Below are positions 17,892 to 26,392 of a stretch of 38,199 nt of DNA, piece by piece. Position numbers and translations under genes: made by a program. Where the stretch lies: NCBI GenBank assembly GCA_016931625.1, contig JAFGEK010000185.1:1-38199 (forward strand), read 5' to 3'. Source of the DNA: Deltaproteobacteria bacterium (GTDB taxonomy: Bacteria; Myxococcota; XYA12-FULL-58-9; JAFGEK01). Under the pieces are notes generated by a model, which had not been told where the DNA came from, searched no databases, and worked only from the letters and a program-made list of their open reading frames with translations. The stretch's first letter is position 1, and each line of letters begins with the position of its first letter.

Positions 17892-18299
17892 TTATGGCTC
17901 ATTACTGGCAGGGGGCGCAGATTTATCGATTAAAATCGAAAGCGCATACATCGAAACACGAATTTCGAGCAGTAAGATAATCACCGAAGCAATAAGAAAA
18001 ATCAACGCTACTCCAAAGGTAGCATAACCAATTATGTTGGCGCCAAAAAACAAGCAGGTAGAGCTTACCGCAGCAGCAATAAAGCTTAAAGCACCAAATA
18101 TTTGCATATATACGATAAAACGTAAGCGTTGACGCAGCGATGCTATTTGTTCACGAGTGCTAGCACGACCGTCGGTTTCATATTCTTTGTGCAGTGATCG
18201 TATTAGCTGAGCTAAAGCTAAAAAACGGCCATTGTATGAAAGATAAAGCAATGATACTGCCGGAAAAAGTAATAAAGGTATTTGTAGTGATAATTCCAT
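17892..18299 (-). CDS. DUF2721 membrane protein
   Basis: The 135-residue protein has three predicted membrane helices (about 5-20, 62-88 and 92-118). An arginine-rich polar stretch (YNGRFLALAQLIRSLHKEY to REQIASLRQRLRF) lies between the first two. The layout and the LLFPAVSLLYLSYNGRFLALAQLIR block resemble DUF2721, a family of unknown function. It is the last gene of the minus-strand envelope operon, 45 bp after the acyltransferase, so a role in the cell envelope is a contextual guess. No catalytic motif is visible. Confidence 0.7.
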   Translation of the reverse strand: MELSLQIPLLLFPAVSLLYLSYNGRFLALAQLIRSLHKEYETDGRASTREQIASLRQRLRFIVYMQIFGALSFIAAAVSSTCLFFGANIIGYATFGVALIFLIASVIILLLEIRVSMYALSILIDKSAPPASNEP

Positions 18300-18344
18300 G
18301 AATTGCCCATAATTTGCATGACTTATTTAGTCAATTGCGATTAT

Positions 18345-19010
18345 TTAATTAAATCGTGCCCACTCTTGCTGGTCATACTTAGCCTCAAGTTCTTTAAGGC
18401 TAGCGCTTATCCGTTGGCATAATAATAGCGGGTCTTCATTAGCTAAAGCCACAATAGGTTCGCCGAAAGTCATGGTGATCGTACTAAAAGGTTGCGGCAA
18501 TTGCATGCGGTCCCAGGTTCGTTTTAATATAATACGCCGATTGGGTATTACAATGGTGGGTAAGATAACCGAATTGCAAGCAATAGCAAGATCGGCAATA
18601 CCGCGCTTAACTATATTGCGTGGGCCGCGCGGGCCATCAACTGCAAGCAATATTGGTATGCCTTGACGATTTATTTCTTGTATCTGTATTAAAGCTTGGC
18701 GTCCGCCTTTATCAATTCCTTTTTTGCGCGATGAACCACGCACCGGTATCATATGGCGCAGGCGCAAACTTGGCACTAATAAATCACCATCGGCCGAGCG
18801 TGATACCATGGCTGCTAATAATTTTTCGTCACTAATAAAAACACCGGCGATTTGATGGGCATGTAATAAGGCATAGGCATAAGGTTTACCCGCCGCCCAT
18901 AATTGCGGGCGTGGGTCATTGATAATACGATAACGACAAGTAAGCCGCCAAATGAGTAATAAAAAACCCATCATCCAAGCAGCTAAGTGACGCAGCAATT
19001 TCACCACCAT
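18345..19010 (-). CDS. DUF374 family lysophospholipid acyltransferase
   Basis: This 221-residue protein matches the DUF374 branch of the LPLAT superfamily. After an N-terminal membrane segment it has YALLHAHQIAGVF with the predicted catalytic His. SRSADGDLL and MIPVRGSSRKKG follow, then LAVDGPRGPRNIVKRGIADLA, and a C-terminal MTFGEPI. Members are placed with lipid A genes in many deltaproteobacteria and are thought to transfer an acyl chain during lipid A or phospholipid synthesis at the inner membrane. It sits three bases after the MsbA-like gene and is co-directional with lpxB, supporting an envelope-lipid role. The acyl donor and acceptor are unknown. Confidence 0.85.
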   Translation of the reverse strand: MVVKLLRHLAAWMMGFLLLIWRLTCRYRIINDPRPQLWAAGKPYAYALLHAHQIAGVFISDEKLLAAMVSRSADGDLLVPSLRLRHMIPVRGSSRKKGIDKGGRQALIQIQEINRQGIPILLAVDGPRGPRNIVKRGIADLAIACNSVILPTIVIPNRRIILKRTWDRMQLPQPFSTITMTFGEPIVALANEDPLLLCQRISASLKELEAKYDQQEWARFN

Positions 19011-19013
19011 AGC

Positions 19014-20858
19014 TTAACTTGCATTTGTGGGAGTGGCCAATGGTTTTTCATCTTGAAATTGCATGTCATAAAGTCGCGCATATTCACCACCGAGTTCGAT
19101 AAGCTGTTGATGGCGCCCGCGTTCGATTATGTGGCCATCTTTAAGCACGGCAATATGATCTGCGCGTCTTACGGTTGAAAGACGATGGGCAATTACTAAA
19201 CAAGTGCGCTCAGTCATTAGCTCATCTAAAGCGGCTTGTACGTGATGTTCGCTTTCAACATCAAGACTGCTAGTAGCTTCATCTAAAATCAGTAGCGGGG
19301 CATTGCGTAAAAAGGCGCGAGCAATTGCCAAACGCTGTCGTTGTCCACCAGAGAGCGTGACCCCGCGTTCACCAATAACCGTCTCGTATCCTTGACTTAG
19401 CTTTTCAATAAATTCTACGGCATGGGCAGCCATAGCAGCTTGTTTGATATCATCAAAGCTGGCATCTGGGCGTCCATAGGCAATATTGGCAGCAATTGAG
19501 GTATTGAATAGAAAAGTATCTTGGCTAACCACACTAATTTGTTTGCGCAGTGAAGCCAGAGTAACTTTATTGAGAGCATGACCATCAATAGTAAGTGAAC
19601 CACCTTTAATATCATAAAAACGAGGTAACAAATTAGCCAGCGTAGTTTTGCCTGAACCAGAGCGGCCAACCAGCGCCACTACTTGACCACGGTTAATAGT
19701 TAAATCAATATATTCAAGCACAGGATTTTCATTATAAGAAAAATTTACCCCTGCAAAAACAATCGCATTATTAAATGGCGGTAATTCATATGCGGTAGCG
19801 CAGTCATTAATGTCGGTAGGGCTATCTATAATTTCGTAAATACGTTCAATTGCAGCACCACCAGTAGCTATATAGTCTGCAACTTGACCAAGTTTTTTAA
19901 GCGGGTCATACATCATTACTACCGCAACAAAAAAACTAATATACTGCGCAGGATCATCACCTAATACCCGTACTCGATAACCCAGCAATCCTAATAAACT
20001 GCCCAGCGCAATGGCACCTAAAAACTCCATGGTAGGAGTGCGCACCGCGCGAATGAAGTAGCTGGTGAGCATTTGTTTGAAGTACCGACTAGCAGATTTT
20101 TCAAGGCGCTGATTTTCAATTTTTTCAGTACCAAAGGCTTGCACTACCCGCACGCCAGCCAATGCTTCATAGCACACAGCATTTATATCACCTTGGGCGG
20201 TTTGACCACGATGCGACACGCGTTTAAGCCACTTTGAAAAACGTACCAAAGGTAGTACCGCCAGTGGTACAATGACAAAAGTAAATAAAGCTAAGCGCGG
20301 GTTAGTAACAAAGCAATACACCAGCAAAAAAATTACTGATAAGGGCTCACGCACTGCTGGGGTGATACCATAAAAGATGGCTTGTTCGACCAGATTGGCA
20401 TCGTTAGTAAGACGACTTAATAAATCACCATGCGCGCGCTTAGCAAAAAAAGATGGCGATTGTTTGAGCATAGAGTCAAAAGCGTCACTACGTAAGTGCA
20501 ACAGCACGCGTTGACTGGCTTTGCCCATTAAATAGAATTGCCCAGTTTGGGCCATGCCTTTAATAAATGCCACAATAACTATTAATATGGGCACCATATA
20601 AAGAGCCGATTGTTCAGCAAATTTTTCAAGTTCACTAAGTAATGATGGTGGCAGCCAATTCCACATAGAGCGCAAACTGCCATCAGCATGATGAATGATG
20701 TCGACAATGCTGCCTGAGAAAATAAATTTAAGTGCTGGGCCAGCAAGAAACGCATACGCCGCAGTAGCCGCGCCCAGAACTAACATGCATAAATAAGCAA
20801 AAATGAGGATAGGTGTTTGGTGGCGTAGATAGGGCCAAACTTTTTTAAAGAGAGACAT
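19014..20858 (-). CDS. msbA: MsbA-like lipid A/lipid ABC exporter
   Basis: A 614-residue half-transporter with fused domains. The N-terminal membrane domain (about 1-330) has six helices. The ATPase domain (about 345-600) has Walker A GRSGSGKTT, Q-loop ISVVSQDTFLFN, signature LSGGQRQRLAIARAFLR, Walker B LLILDEATSSLD, and H-loop VIAHRLSTVRRADH. It is expected to work as a homodimer that flips lipid A-core across the inner membrane. That specificity is inferred from its position between lpxB and the DUF374 acyltransferase genes rather than from unique residues. Its start overlaps the stop of the upstream glycosyltransferase gene by one base, suggesting translational coupling. Confidence 0.9.
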   Translation of the reverse strand: MSLFKKVWPYLRHQTPILIFAYLCMLVLGAATAAYAFLAGPALKFIFSGSIVDIIHHADGSLRSMWNWLPPSLLSELEKFAEQSALYMVPILIVIVAFIKGMAQTGQFYLMGKASQRVLLHLRSDAFDSMLKQSPSFFAKRAHGDLLSRLTNDANLVEQAIFYGITPAVREPLSVIFLLVYCFVTNPRLALFTFVIVPLAVLPLVRFSKWLKRVSHRGQTAQGDINAVCYEALAGVRVVQAFGTEKIENQRLEKSASRYFKQMLTSYFIRAVRTPTMEFLGAIALGSLLGLLGYRVRVLGDDPAQYISFFVAVVMMYDPLKKLGQVADYIATGGAAIERIYEIIDSPTDINDCATAYELPPFNNAIVFAGVNFSYNENPVLEYIDLTINRGQVVALVGRSGSGKTTLANLLPRFYDIKGGSLTIDGHALNKVTLASLRKQISVVSQDTFLFNTSIAANIAYGRPDASFDDIKQAAMAAHAVEFIEKLSQGYETVIGERGVTLSGGQRQRLAIARAFLRNAPLLILDEATSSLDVESEHHVQAALDELMTERTCLVIAHRLSTVRRADHIAVLKDGHIIERGRHQQLIELGGEYARLYDMQFQDEKPLATPTNAS

Positions 20859-21601
20859 TAGCGCACCTTAAAACGAAGTTTGGGTACTGCAATCATCGCT
20901 TCGAAAGCAATATGGCGTGACATTTTTGATGCCCCTTCAGTGCGTTCGACAAATATTATTGGAGTTTCAACAACGCTAAATCCTAACTTTAACGCACGAT
21001 AGGTCATTTCTACTTGAAAGGCATAACCACTAGTATGAATGTCGTTAAGATCAATGGCGCGTAATACTTGGTGATGAAAGCATTTAAAGCCACCAGTAAT
21101 GTCATGGATATTAACACCCAACCAAGTACGCGAATAAAAAGAACCCCAGCGCGATAGCAGACGGCGTGAAAGCGGCCAATTTTCGGTACCGCCACCTTTT
21201 ATCCAGCGTGAACCTAGTACTAAATCGTGGTCCATCGACAAGCGCAATAAGTCGGGTAAGAAACGTGGCGGATGGGAAAAGTCGGCATCCATTTCAATGA
21301 TGCGTTCGTACCCCTGCGCCAAAGCCCAACGAAACCCATCAAGATATGCGCGCCCTAAACCTTGCTTGCCTGGTCGATGTAAAACCTGCACCTGTGGATT
21401 ATTTGCGGCTAGTTTGTCAGCTAGCTCGCCAGTGCCATCCGGAGAGTTATCATCAATTACACAAACATCAACACTAGCAGCATTAAGAATAGCTGGTACA
21501 ATATTTTCAATATTATCCCGTTCATTATACGTTGGTACTAAAACCACGGTACGTAGCGCATTATTAATTGGCGCTATATTATCAGGCATGCGATTCTCCA
21601 T
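20858..21601 (-). CDS. Polyprenol monophosphomannose synthase-like glycosyltransferase (GT2)
   Basis: The 247-residue protein is a GT-A fold, family 2 transferase. It has VVLVPTYNERDNIENIVPAI, VIDDNSPDGTGELAD, MDADFSHPP (the DxD metal site) and GSRWIKGG. DITGGFKCF and the Ser-rich SKMSRHIAFEA near the end also match. These are the motifs of dolichol/polyprenol-phosphate mannose synthases, which load mannose or glucose onto a lipid carrier at the membrane face. There is no C-terminal membrane domain. Its start overlaps lpxB by 20 bp; an in-frame ATG at 21589 is the alternative start. Location inside a lipid A operon suggests the sugar lipid serves envelope glycan or lipid A modification. Confidence 0.9.
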   Translation of the reverse strand: MENRMPDNIAPINNALRTVVLVPTYNERDNIENIVPAILNAASVDVCVIDDNSPDGTGELADKLAANNPQVQVLHRPGKQGLGRAYLDGFRWALAQGYERIIEMDADFSHPPRFLPDLLRLSMDHDLVLGSRWIKGGGTENWPLSRRLLSRWGSFYSRTWLGVNIHDITGGFKCFHHQVLRAIDLNDIHTSGYAFQVEMTYRALKLGFSVVETPIIFVERTEGASKMSRHIAFEAMIAVPKLRFKVR

Positions 21602-22823
21602 TTTTTACATTTATTATACTTATTTGATTACTGTTTAAATATTCGCCAATAACTTCAGCAACACGTTGAGCTGCACCATGTTCACCGAGCTTAGCGCGAA
21701 TCGCTGCTAATTCGTTTTCTTGTTGCCGTCGCGCATTGGCATCAGTTAGCAAGTGTTGTAGCTCTGCTGCCATTGAATGAGGCGTAAACGTATGCTGAAT
21801 TAATTCAGTAACTAAAGGTTTGCCTGCAATTAAATTAACCAATGCGATATGCGCCACACGAATCAGGCGTTTGAGAATATGATAAGTAAGCCAAGAAACA
21901 CGATAAACCACAACCATTGGTCGCAATAATAAAGCGGTTTGCAGCGTTGCTGTTCCTGAGCAAACCACCGCTACATCGGCAGCACTAATCGCGGTGCTTG
22001 CTTGGCCATCGAGTAATTTAGCCTTGGCGCCACTGCGTATAAGGATTGCTTCGACAAGCGATCGCGGTATGGTGCTGGCAATTGGAATAAGCGCCTGTAA
22101 ATCTGGTTGTTGTTGCTGTAATAAATTTAATCCTTCAAGCATTATTGGCAAATGGCGTGTAACTTCTTGTTTGCGGCTACCAGGTAGAAGCGCAATTACC
22201 TGCTCGCTGTTAGCATCCATATCTAAAGTTTTACGTGAAGTTTGATGGTCACTTGGTAAAGGCAATTCTTCAACTAAAGGGTGTCCAACAAATTCAGCGA
22301 CAACATTATGCTGACGATAAAACTCTTCTTCAAAGGGTAAAATTACCAGCATACGATCAACTAATTTACGTATTTGTGCTACACGTTTAGGCCGCCAGGC
22401 CCATAATTGTGGACTGATATAGTAAATAATTGGAATTCTAAGACGTTTAAGACGTGAAGCTAACCTTAAATTAAAATCAGGCAGATCAATTAATACTGCA
22501 ACATTTGGTTTATTAATAGCCGCTGCATTGGTTATTCGTCGTAAAATACCGAAAATGCGTGGTATTGCAAAAATTACTTCAGTAAACCCGCCAACAGAAA
22601 TATCTTCAGCCTTGGCAATGGCATTAAGCCCTGCTTCGCACATTAAATTGCCACCAATACCAAAAACATTTATTTGTGGTTGAATTTTATGCAATGCACG
22701 CAAGACCAGGGCGCCATGCAGATCGGCAGAAGCCTCGCCAGCGATTATTAGTACAGATTTTGATTCATTAGTATGCACAAGGGCAGCGGTACTATCACAT
22801 GCATAAGCTAGTGGCAAAGGCAT
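21582..22823 (-). CDS. lpxB: Lipid-A-disaccharide synthase
   Basis: LpxB joins UDP-2,3-diacylglucosamine and lipid X to form the lipid A disaccharide. The 413-residue product has IIAGEASADLHGALVL near the N terminus, VAVLIDLPDFNLRLA, YYISPQLWAWRPKR, FVGHPL, LLPGSRKQEVTRHLPIML, and a C-terminal UDP-sugar region with CSGTATLQTALL and VNLIAGKPLVTELIQ. The first 16 residues are extra compared with common LpxB; an in-frame GTG at residue 17 could be the true start. It appears to be the first gene of the five-gene minus-strand envelope operon. Confidence 0.95.
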   Translation of the reverse strand: MPLPLAYACDSTAALVHTNESKSVLIIAGEASADLHGALVLRALHKIQPQINVFGIGGNLMCEAGLNAIAKAEDISVGGFTEVIFAIPRIFGILRRITNAAAINKPNVAVLIDLPDFNLRLASRLKRLRIPIIYYISPQLWAWRPKRVAQIRKLVDRMLVILPFEEEFYRQHNVVAEFVGHPLVEELPLPSDHQTSRKTLDMDANSEQVIALLPGSRKQEVTRHLPIMLEGLNLLQQQQPDLQALIPIASTIPRSLVEAILIRSGAKAKLLDGQASTAISAADVAVVCSGTATLQTALLLRPMVVVYRVSWLTYHILKRLIRVAHIALVNLIAGKPLVTELIQHTFTPHSMAAELQHLLTDANARRQQENELAAIRAKLGEHGAAQRVAEVIGEYLNSNQISIINVKNGESHA

Positions 22824-22874
22824 GATAATAAAACTTATTCATCCTAAATAATGATCGATTTTTAGTGAGCTCAA

Positions 22875-22923
22875 TAACACAGTGTTAAAACTAATTATAA
22901 TATAAAAGCTTTATGCGGTTAAA
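22875..22923 (-). promoter_or_regulatory. Possible promoter region and palindrome upstream of lpxB
   Basis: On the minus strand a TATAAT (22894-22899) has a weak TTTAAC 18 bp upstream (22918-22923). Just downstream lies the perfect palindrome TAACAC-A-GTGTTA (22875-22887), placed where a repressor or a start-region operator would sit. The 95-bp gap before lpxB is the only candidate promoter space for the operon unless it is read from the upstream genes. Confidence 0.35.
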
Positions 22924-23491
22924 CTTGATGATAGACAGTAGTTTCACGCGCTTCTAAAACCGCTAATGCTTCGCGAATGATAATTTGACCCATCTCCTCA
23001 ATTTTACGTAAAGCTCCCGCCACAGAGTGTGGCGTACAAACTCGGTTAATATTTTGCGAGTGCTGCAAAGCTGATATTAGGTTTTTTGATAGTGTGGCAC
23101 GCGCGAAACCACTATTGCTGATAGCGAATTGCATTAAGCGTTGAGCACGTTGCCCATCTTGGTTTTTACCAATGTTTAATAGGGTGAGTGTTATGGCAGC
23201 CAAATCAGCTAAGATTGTTGGTGCATCATCGAGTTTGGTTGTTAAAGTAGTTAGTACATCAATAATTACTGCTGCAGAAATGATATCGCTGTTATTGACA
23301 TTGCCTTTATCACTTGCAGGAATAGTAGGTTTATTAGGTTCTGCTGTAATCACGGTTTTAGTACTGCGTTTTGTTTCTTGTTTAATCGTTACTGCGGTAT
23401 CAACAGCAGCATCTGGAGTTTTTCGCAACCACGGCCCTCCCGCCCAAGCTAATACTGCAGATGACGCTTCTAGTGGTTTACTAATAGTCAT
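22919..23491 (-). CDS. Hypothetical protein downstream of the TPR/pentapeptide gene
   Basis: I do not recognise this 190-residue protein. The N-terminal half is rich in Thr, Lys and Ala (KQETKRSTKTVITAEPNKPTI). The second half (about 85-190) looks alpha-helical, with ADLAAITLTLLNIGKNQDG and ALRKIEEMGQIIIREALAVLEARE. There is no signal peptide or membrane helix. Its ATG overlaps the stop of the upstream TPR gene by four bases (ATGA), so the two are likely translated together and may interact. The coding call rests mainly on this overlap and on the coherent helical C-terminal half. Confidence 0.55.
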   Translation of the reverse strand: MTISKPLEASSAVLAWAGGPWLRKTPDAAVDTAVTIKQETKRSTKTVITAEPNKPTIPASDKGNVNNSDIISAAVIIDVLTTLTTKLDDAPTILADLAAITLTLLNIGKNQDGQRAQRLMQFAISNSGFARATLSKNLISALQHSQNINRVCTPHSVAGALRKIEEMGQIIIREALAVLEARETTVYHQV

Positions 23492-24714
23492 GCAAGGTCT
23501 CCATCGTCTTCTTCAATTTCTAAACCTATAGCTCGTCGTGTAATAGCGGTATGGGTGATTTCACGAGGAGAATTATCGTCATCTGTATCAGGGCGTGTCT
23601 TCAAAATCCTCCCGTCGCCAGAAATCCCCTTTTCTACTGCGGTGTTCGTGCTCGCTCGCGAAATCCTCGACGTGTCACAAACACGCCTGCGGTTTCGCGA
23701 ACTGTGCGCGAACCCCTCGTAACGCAAAGGAAATTCCTGGACTCGGTCCGGACTTTGAAGACACGCTTTAGTGTTTTCACGGATCTCAGTGTTTAAAGAG
23801 TTATAATTTTTGCTACAGCTATGAACAGTATCTGCGATGTTAGTTTGAACAATGTCAGTATTAGTTATATTTGTTGGCGTAGTATTATTGGTAACCATAT
23901 TGGTTTGAGTTATATCAGAGTTGGTGATTTCAAGTGATGCTACGTTTGTTTGCGTTATATTTGCGTGCGTAATATCGGCATGGGTTATATTAGCATGTGT
24001 AATATCAGCATGTGTAATATCGGCATGAGTAATATCGGCATGAGTAATGTCAGCGTAAGTTATTTCATTGAGATTATGCGACATGATGTTTACTGAAGTA
24101 TGTGTGCGTTCTGCTTCTGCCAAAGGTCCATCAACAAGCGGTAGGGTGCGATTGTCGCGCAACGTAAAAATGGTAGCATTTGTTTTGGTGACTTCATTTT
24201 CAGCATCAATAGTATTGTCGTATTCATCAATTGCAAAAAATGGAGACGATTTTGAAGATACTTTAAGTATACGTTCAAGATCACGTGCTCGCTTACTTAT
24301 GCTGCGTTCATTGCTCTTTATTGCAAGTTTGATGTCATGCAGCGCTTTGTCATATTCTCCTAAATGAGCTAGTACTTCTGCGCGGTATAAACAAGTTAAA
24401 GCGTGATTTGGTTCAAGCTGTAAGGCGGCATCATATGCATGATGCGCTTGAGCCCATAAGCGCAAACGATGTAAAGCAATACCATAACCACGCCAATATT
24501 TTGCACAAAAAGGGAAAAGAGCCGCCAGTCCAGCAAATAGTTGCATTGCACTAGAGTCTTGGTCTACTTCTAAACGCGCTACAGCCATTAAATAAACTGC
24601 ATCGAGTTCACGCATTTCCATACCGATAAGTTCAGAAATAGATAAATGCCCTCTTGCCAAGGCGTCAGTAAGATGGGCTAGTAAATTAGGATCCATTCGC
24701 GTAACTTCTATCAC
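23488..24714 (-). CDS. TPR protein with pentapeptide repeats and an in-frame palindromic insertion
   Basis: The 408-residue product starts with a helical region containing TPR-like units (about 60-150; LALFP…CAKYWRGYGIALHRLRLWAQAHHAYDAAL, then HALTCLYRAEVLAHLGEYDKAL). About residues 217-295 are pentapeptide repeats of form A(D/N)ITH, first near perfect and then degenerating to TNITN and TDIVQ; such repeats fold as a four-sided beta helix. Residues 317-374 are encoded exactly by a 174-bp inverted-repeat element and are rich in Arg and Ser. The last 30 residues are acidic. The start is GTG at 24714, overlapping the upstream stop as GTGA; ATG at 24696 is an alternative. Function is unknown. Confidence 0.75.
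   Translation of the reverse strand: MIEVTRMDPNLLAHLTDALARGHLSISELIGMEMRELDAVYLMAVARLEVDQDSSAMQLFAGLAALFPFCAKYWRGYGIALHRLRLWAQAHHAYDAALQLEPNHALTCLYRAEVLAHLGEYDKALHDIKLAIKSNERSISKRARDLERILKVSSKSSPFFAIDEYDNTIDAENEVTKTNATIFTLRDNRTLPLVDGPLAEAERTHTSVNIMSHNLNEITYADITHADITHADITHADITHANITHADITHANITQTNVASLEITNSDITQTNMVTNNTTPTNITNTDIVQTNIADTVHSCSKNYNSLNTEIRENTKACLQSPDRVQEFPLRYEGFAHSSRNRRRVCDTSRISRASTNTAVEKGISGDGRILKTRPDTDDDNSPREITHTAITRRAIGLEIEEDDGDLA
23593..23766. mobile_element. 174-bp palindromic (MITE/RPE-like) element inserted in frame
   Basis: The element is bounded by 17-bp inverted repeats: GCGTGTCTTCAAAATCC on the left and GGACTTTGAAGACACGC on the right, with one mismatch. It is clearly richer in G+C than the surrounding gene. 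Its length is exactly 58 codons and the host frame reads through without a stop. This is analogous to Rickettsia palindromic elements that insert into genes without breaking them, though no sequence relationship is implied. No transposase is encoded and no clear target duplication is visible. Confidence 0.7.
23830..24066 (-). repeat. 15-bp tandem repeats coding for pentapeptide repeats
   Basis: About 16 tandem 15-bp units encode five-residue repeats. The units nearest 24066 are almost identical (minus-strand reading GCCGATATTACTCAT-like), and they diverge toward 23830. The gradient suggests recent expansion at one end by slippage or unequal exchange. Confidence 0.8.
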
Positions 24715-25151
24715 CCTTTAAATTCAAACCCAGCAAAAAAGCCATAACGACTGATCTTCGCATCGGGCAGGAAAAAAGAAAGGGAAAAGTCTGGATTGAA
24801 CGTGAAATGGATGCTGATAAAGAAAGCCGCCACTAGGGCCAGCACCCAGAGTCCCATGCTGATATAAGGCGAACGTAGGTATTCGGTATAACGTACCGGT
24901 ATGATTTTAAAAACAAACCATACCACCAAGAGATAAATCAAAAAATCGACAACCAAGGCCGGGAGGCTAAGGTCCCATGCTAGTGACACGACATCATTCG
25001 GGTGATGCCAAAACAAGGGAAAACCGTAATGTGCAGGAATCGGGCCGTCAGAGGAGACAAATTCCGCCTTCGCAGTAAACAGGTTGAAAAGCAAGACAGT
25101 GATGGGCATGATTAAGCGCGGCAGTATGTTTAGCTTGTCTTCTTTGCTCAT
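24711..25151 (-). CDS. Hypothetical small membrane protein
   Basis: The 146-residue protein has three likely hydrophobic helices: about 10-28 (LPRLIMPITVLLFNLFTAKA, possibly a signal), about 60-80 (LPALVVDFLIYLLVVWFVF) and about 95-115 (LWVLALVAAFFISIHF). It ends in a polar FFAGFEFKG tail. I do not recognise a family. Its G+C content is visibly higher than that of the genes around it. It lies 11 bp after the SH3-like protein gene of similar composition, and its stop overlaps the GTG start of the TPR gene (GTGA). The pair may have arrived together by transfer. Confidence 0.65.
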   Translation of the reverse strand: MSKEDKLNILPRLIMPITVLLFNLFTAKAEFVSSDGPIPAHYGFPLFWHHPNDVVSLAWDLSLPALVVDFLIYLLVVWFVFKIIPVRYTEYLRSPYISMGLWVLALVAAFFISIHFTFNPDFSLSFFLPDAKISRYGFFAGFEFKG

Positions 25152-25162
25152 TAGCTAGCTCA

Positions 25163-26182
25163 TCAGCCACAGCCACAACAGGCGAAAGTGTAAACCATTG
25201 GACAAGAGTTTTTTAATTCATCAATATTGACCCACCCGATTTTATTATTAATTTTGACTTTTACCATATCATTGATTGAAAAATCAGCCTCTAAAAAAAT
25301 TATGGACGAAATTACCATGCCTTTTTTAAGCAAGCCATACTGGGTTTTCTTGTTATTTTTGTAGAATCGAATATCTTTGATTAGAGCTTCGGGTGTATAT
25401 TGGATGCCCGTCGGTGGCAATACTTGGTCTTTATTAAAATCACCCCTAACCCTTTTGATACCACTGGCCGTAATTTCAAGAGTAGTATTGACTCGAAATG
25501 AACAAAATAAGGCTTCGTTGATGACAAGGCGGTCATTCACGACGCCTACAAAATCCACATCTATCCGGTTGCCGGGGTTGGGCATCCATACACGGATTTC
25601 TTCACCGCCAAAAAGCGCCAAAGCTGGTGTGTCATGGTGCATATCGCCCGAATGTCCACTATAAAGAATCATAAATGGAAACCGCGGATTCTTGGTGTTG
25701 AATACCCAATAATGGGGTGAAGAACTACCATCTTCACCACCACCCATTTCGGCTTTTGCAATATTCAGAATAACTTTTTCACTAAAATTATAATTTTCGC
25801 CGCAGCCAAAAAACAGAAAAAGAACTTCCGAATTATATTCTTTCGAAGAATACGGTATAATTGTAAAAAGCGGTTTGCTCCCGATGACGGGAATATAATC
25901 ATGCGCCAGCAGCATTAGTGTCGGTAGATCCCCGCGTTTTACCCATCCGCCTTCTTTTTGGTCCAGGGACACCCATTCACCGCTGATATCCATGATGCGG
26001 ATGTTTTCCCCGACTGAAAGCATTCCAGTCTTTTTTCCGTTCGTTTTTGAAAAAACGTCAATATTTTTATTCAAAACTTGAATTTCTGGTGGTTTAGCCC
26101 CGGAGGGGACAAAGCTAATAGCCGCGTACGCCATGGAGGACAAACCCATTGCCAACCAAACCACCAAAAAAAATCTTGGCAT
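25163..26182 (-). CDS. Secreted protein with two SH3b-like modules
   Basis: The 339-residue product has a clear Sec signal (FFLVVWLAMGLSSMAYA) and two bacterial SH3-like stretches. One is near the N terminus (about 33-85, IDVFSKTNGKKTGMLSVGENIRI to EGGWVKRGDL) and one near the C terminus (about 270-325, KTQYGLLKKGMVISS to NKIGWVNIDEL). The middle (about 100-260) is a domain I do not recognise, with GCGENYNF and GHSGDMHHDTPALALFGGE. The protein ends in CCGCG after several further Cys. A ribosome site (GGTAGGAATGAA) precedes the ATG. SH3b modules often bind peptidoglycan or envelope partners, so a periplasmic role is plausible. Confidence 0.7.
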   Translation of the reverse strand: MPRFFLVVWLAMGLSSMAYAAISFVPSGAKPPEIQVLNKNIDVFSKTNGKKTGMLSVGENIRIMDISGEWVSLDQKEGGWVKRGDLPTLMLLAHDYIPVIGSKPLFTIIPYSSKEYNSEVLFLFFGCGENYNFSEKVILNIAKAEMGGGEDGSSSPHYWVFNTKNPRFPFMILYSGHSGDMHHDTPALALFGGEEIRVWMPNPGNRIDVDFVGVVNDRLVINEALFCSFRVNTTLEITASGIKRVRGDFNKDQVLPPTGIQYTPEALIKDIRFYKNNKKTQYGLLKKGMVISSIIFLEADFSINDMVKVKINNKIGWVNIDELKNSCPMVYTFACCGCG

Positions 26183-26392
26183 TTCATTCCTACCTTTCTT
26201 TCCCTACTGTAATTTTGCAACATCATGACCCAATTCTAAAAGCCATGTTATAATATTTCGTGTTATTTACCAGATTCAAATACCTTCAGAGTGGCATCTT
26301 GATTAAATCATGAAATCATTTCGCTGGTTCCCTTATTCTGAATCATGTATACTGAATACCTCTATAATTACTTATTATGTATCCTGATGATA

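Noticed and set aside
23930-24066. Regular short repeats as a possible CRISPR array
   Set aside because: Units are 15 bp with no spacers and encode pentapeptide repeats in frame.
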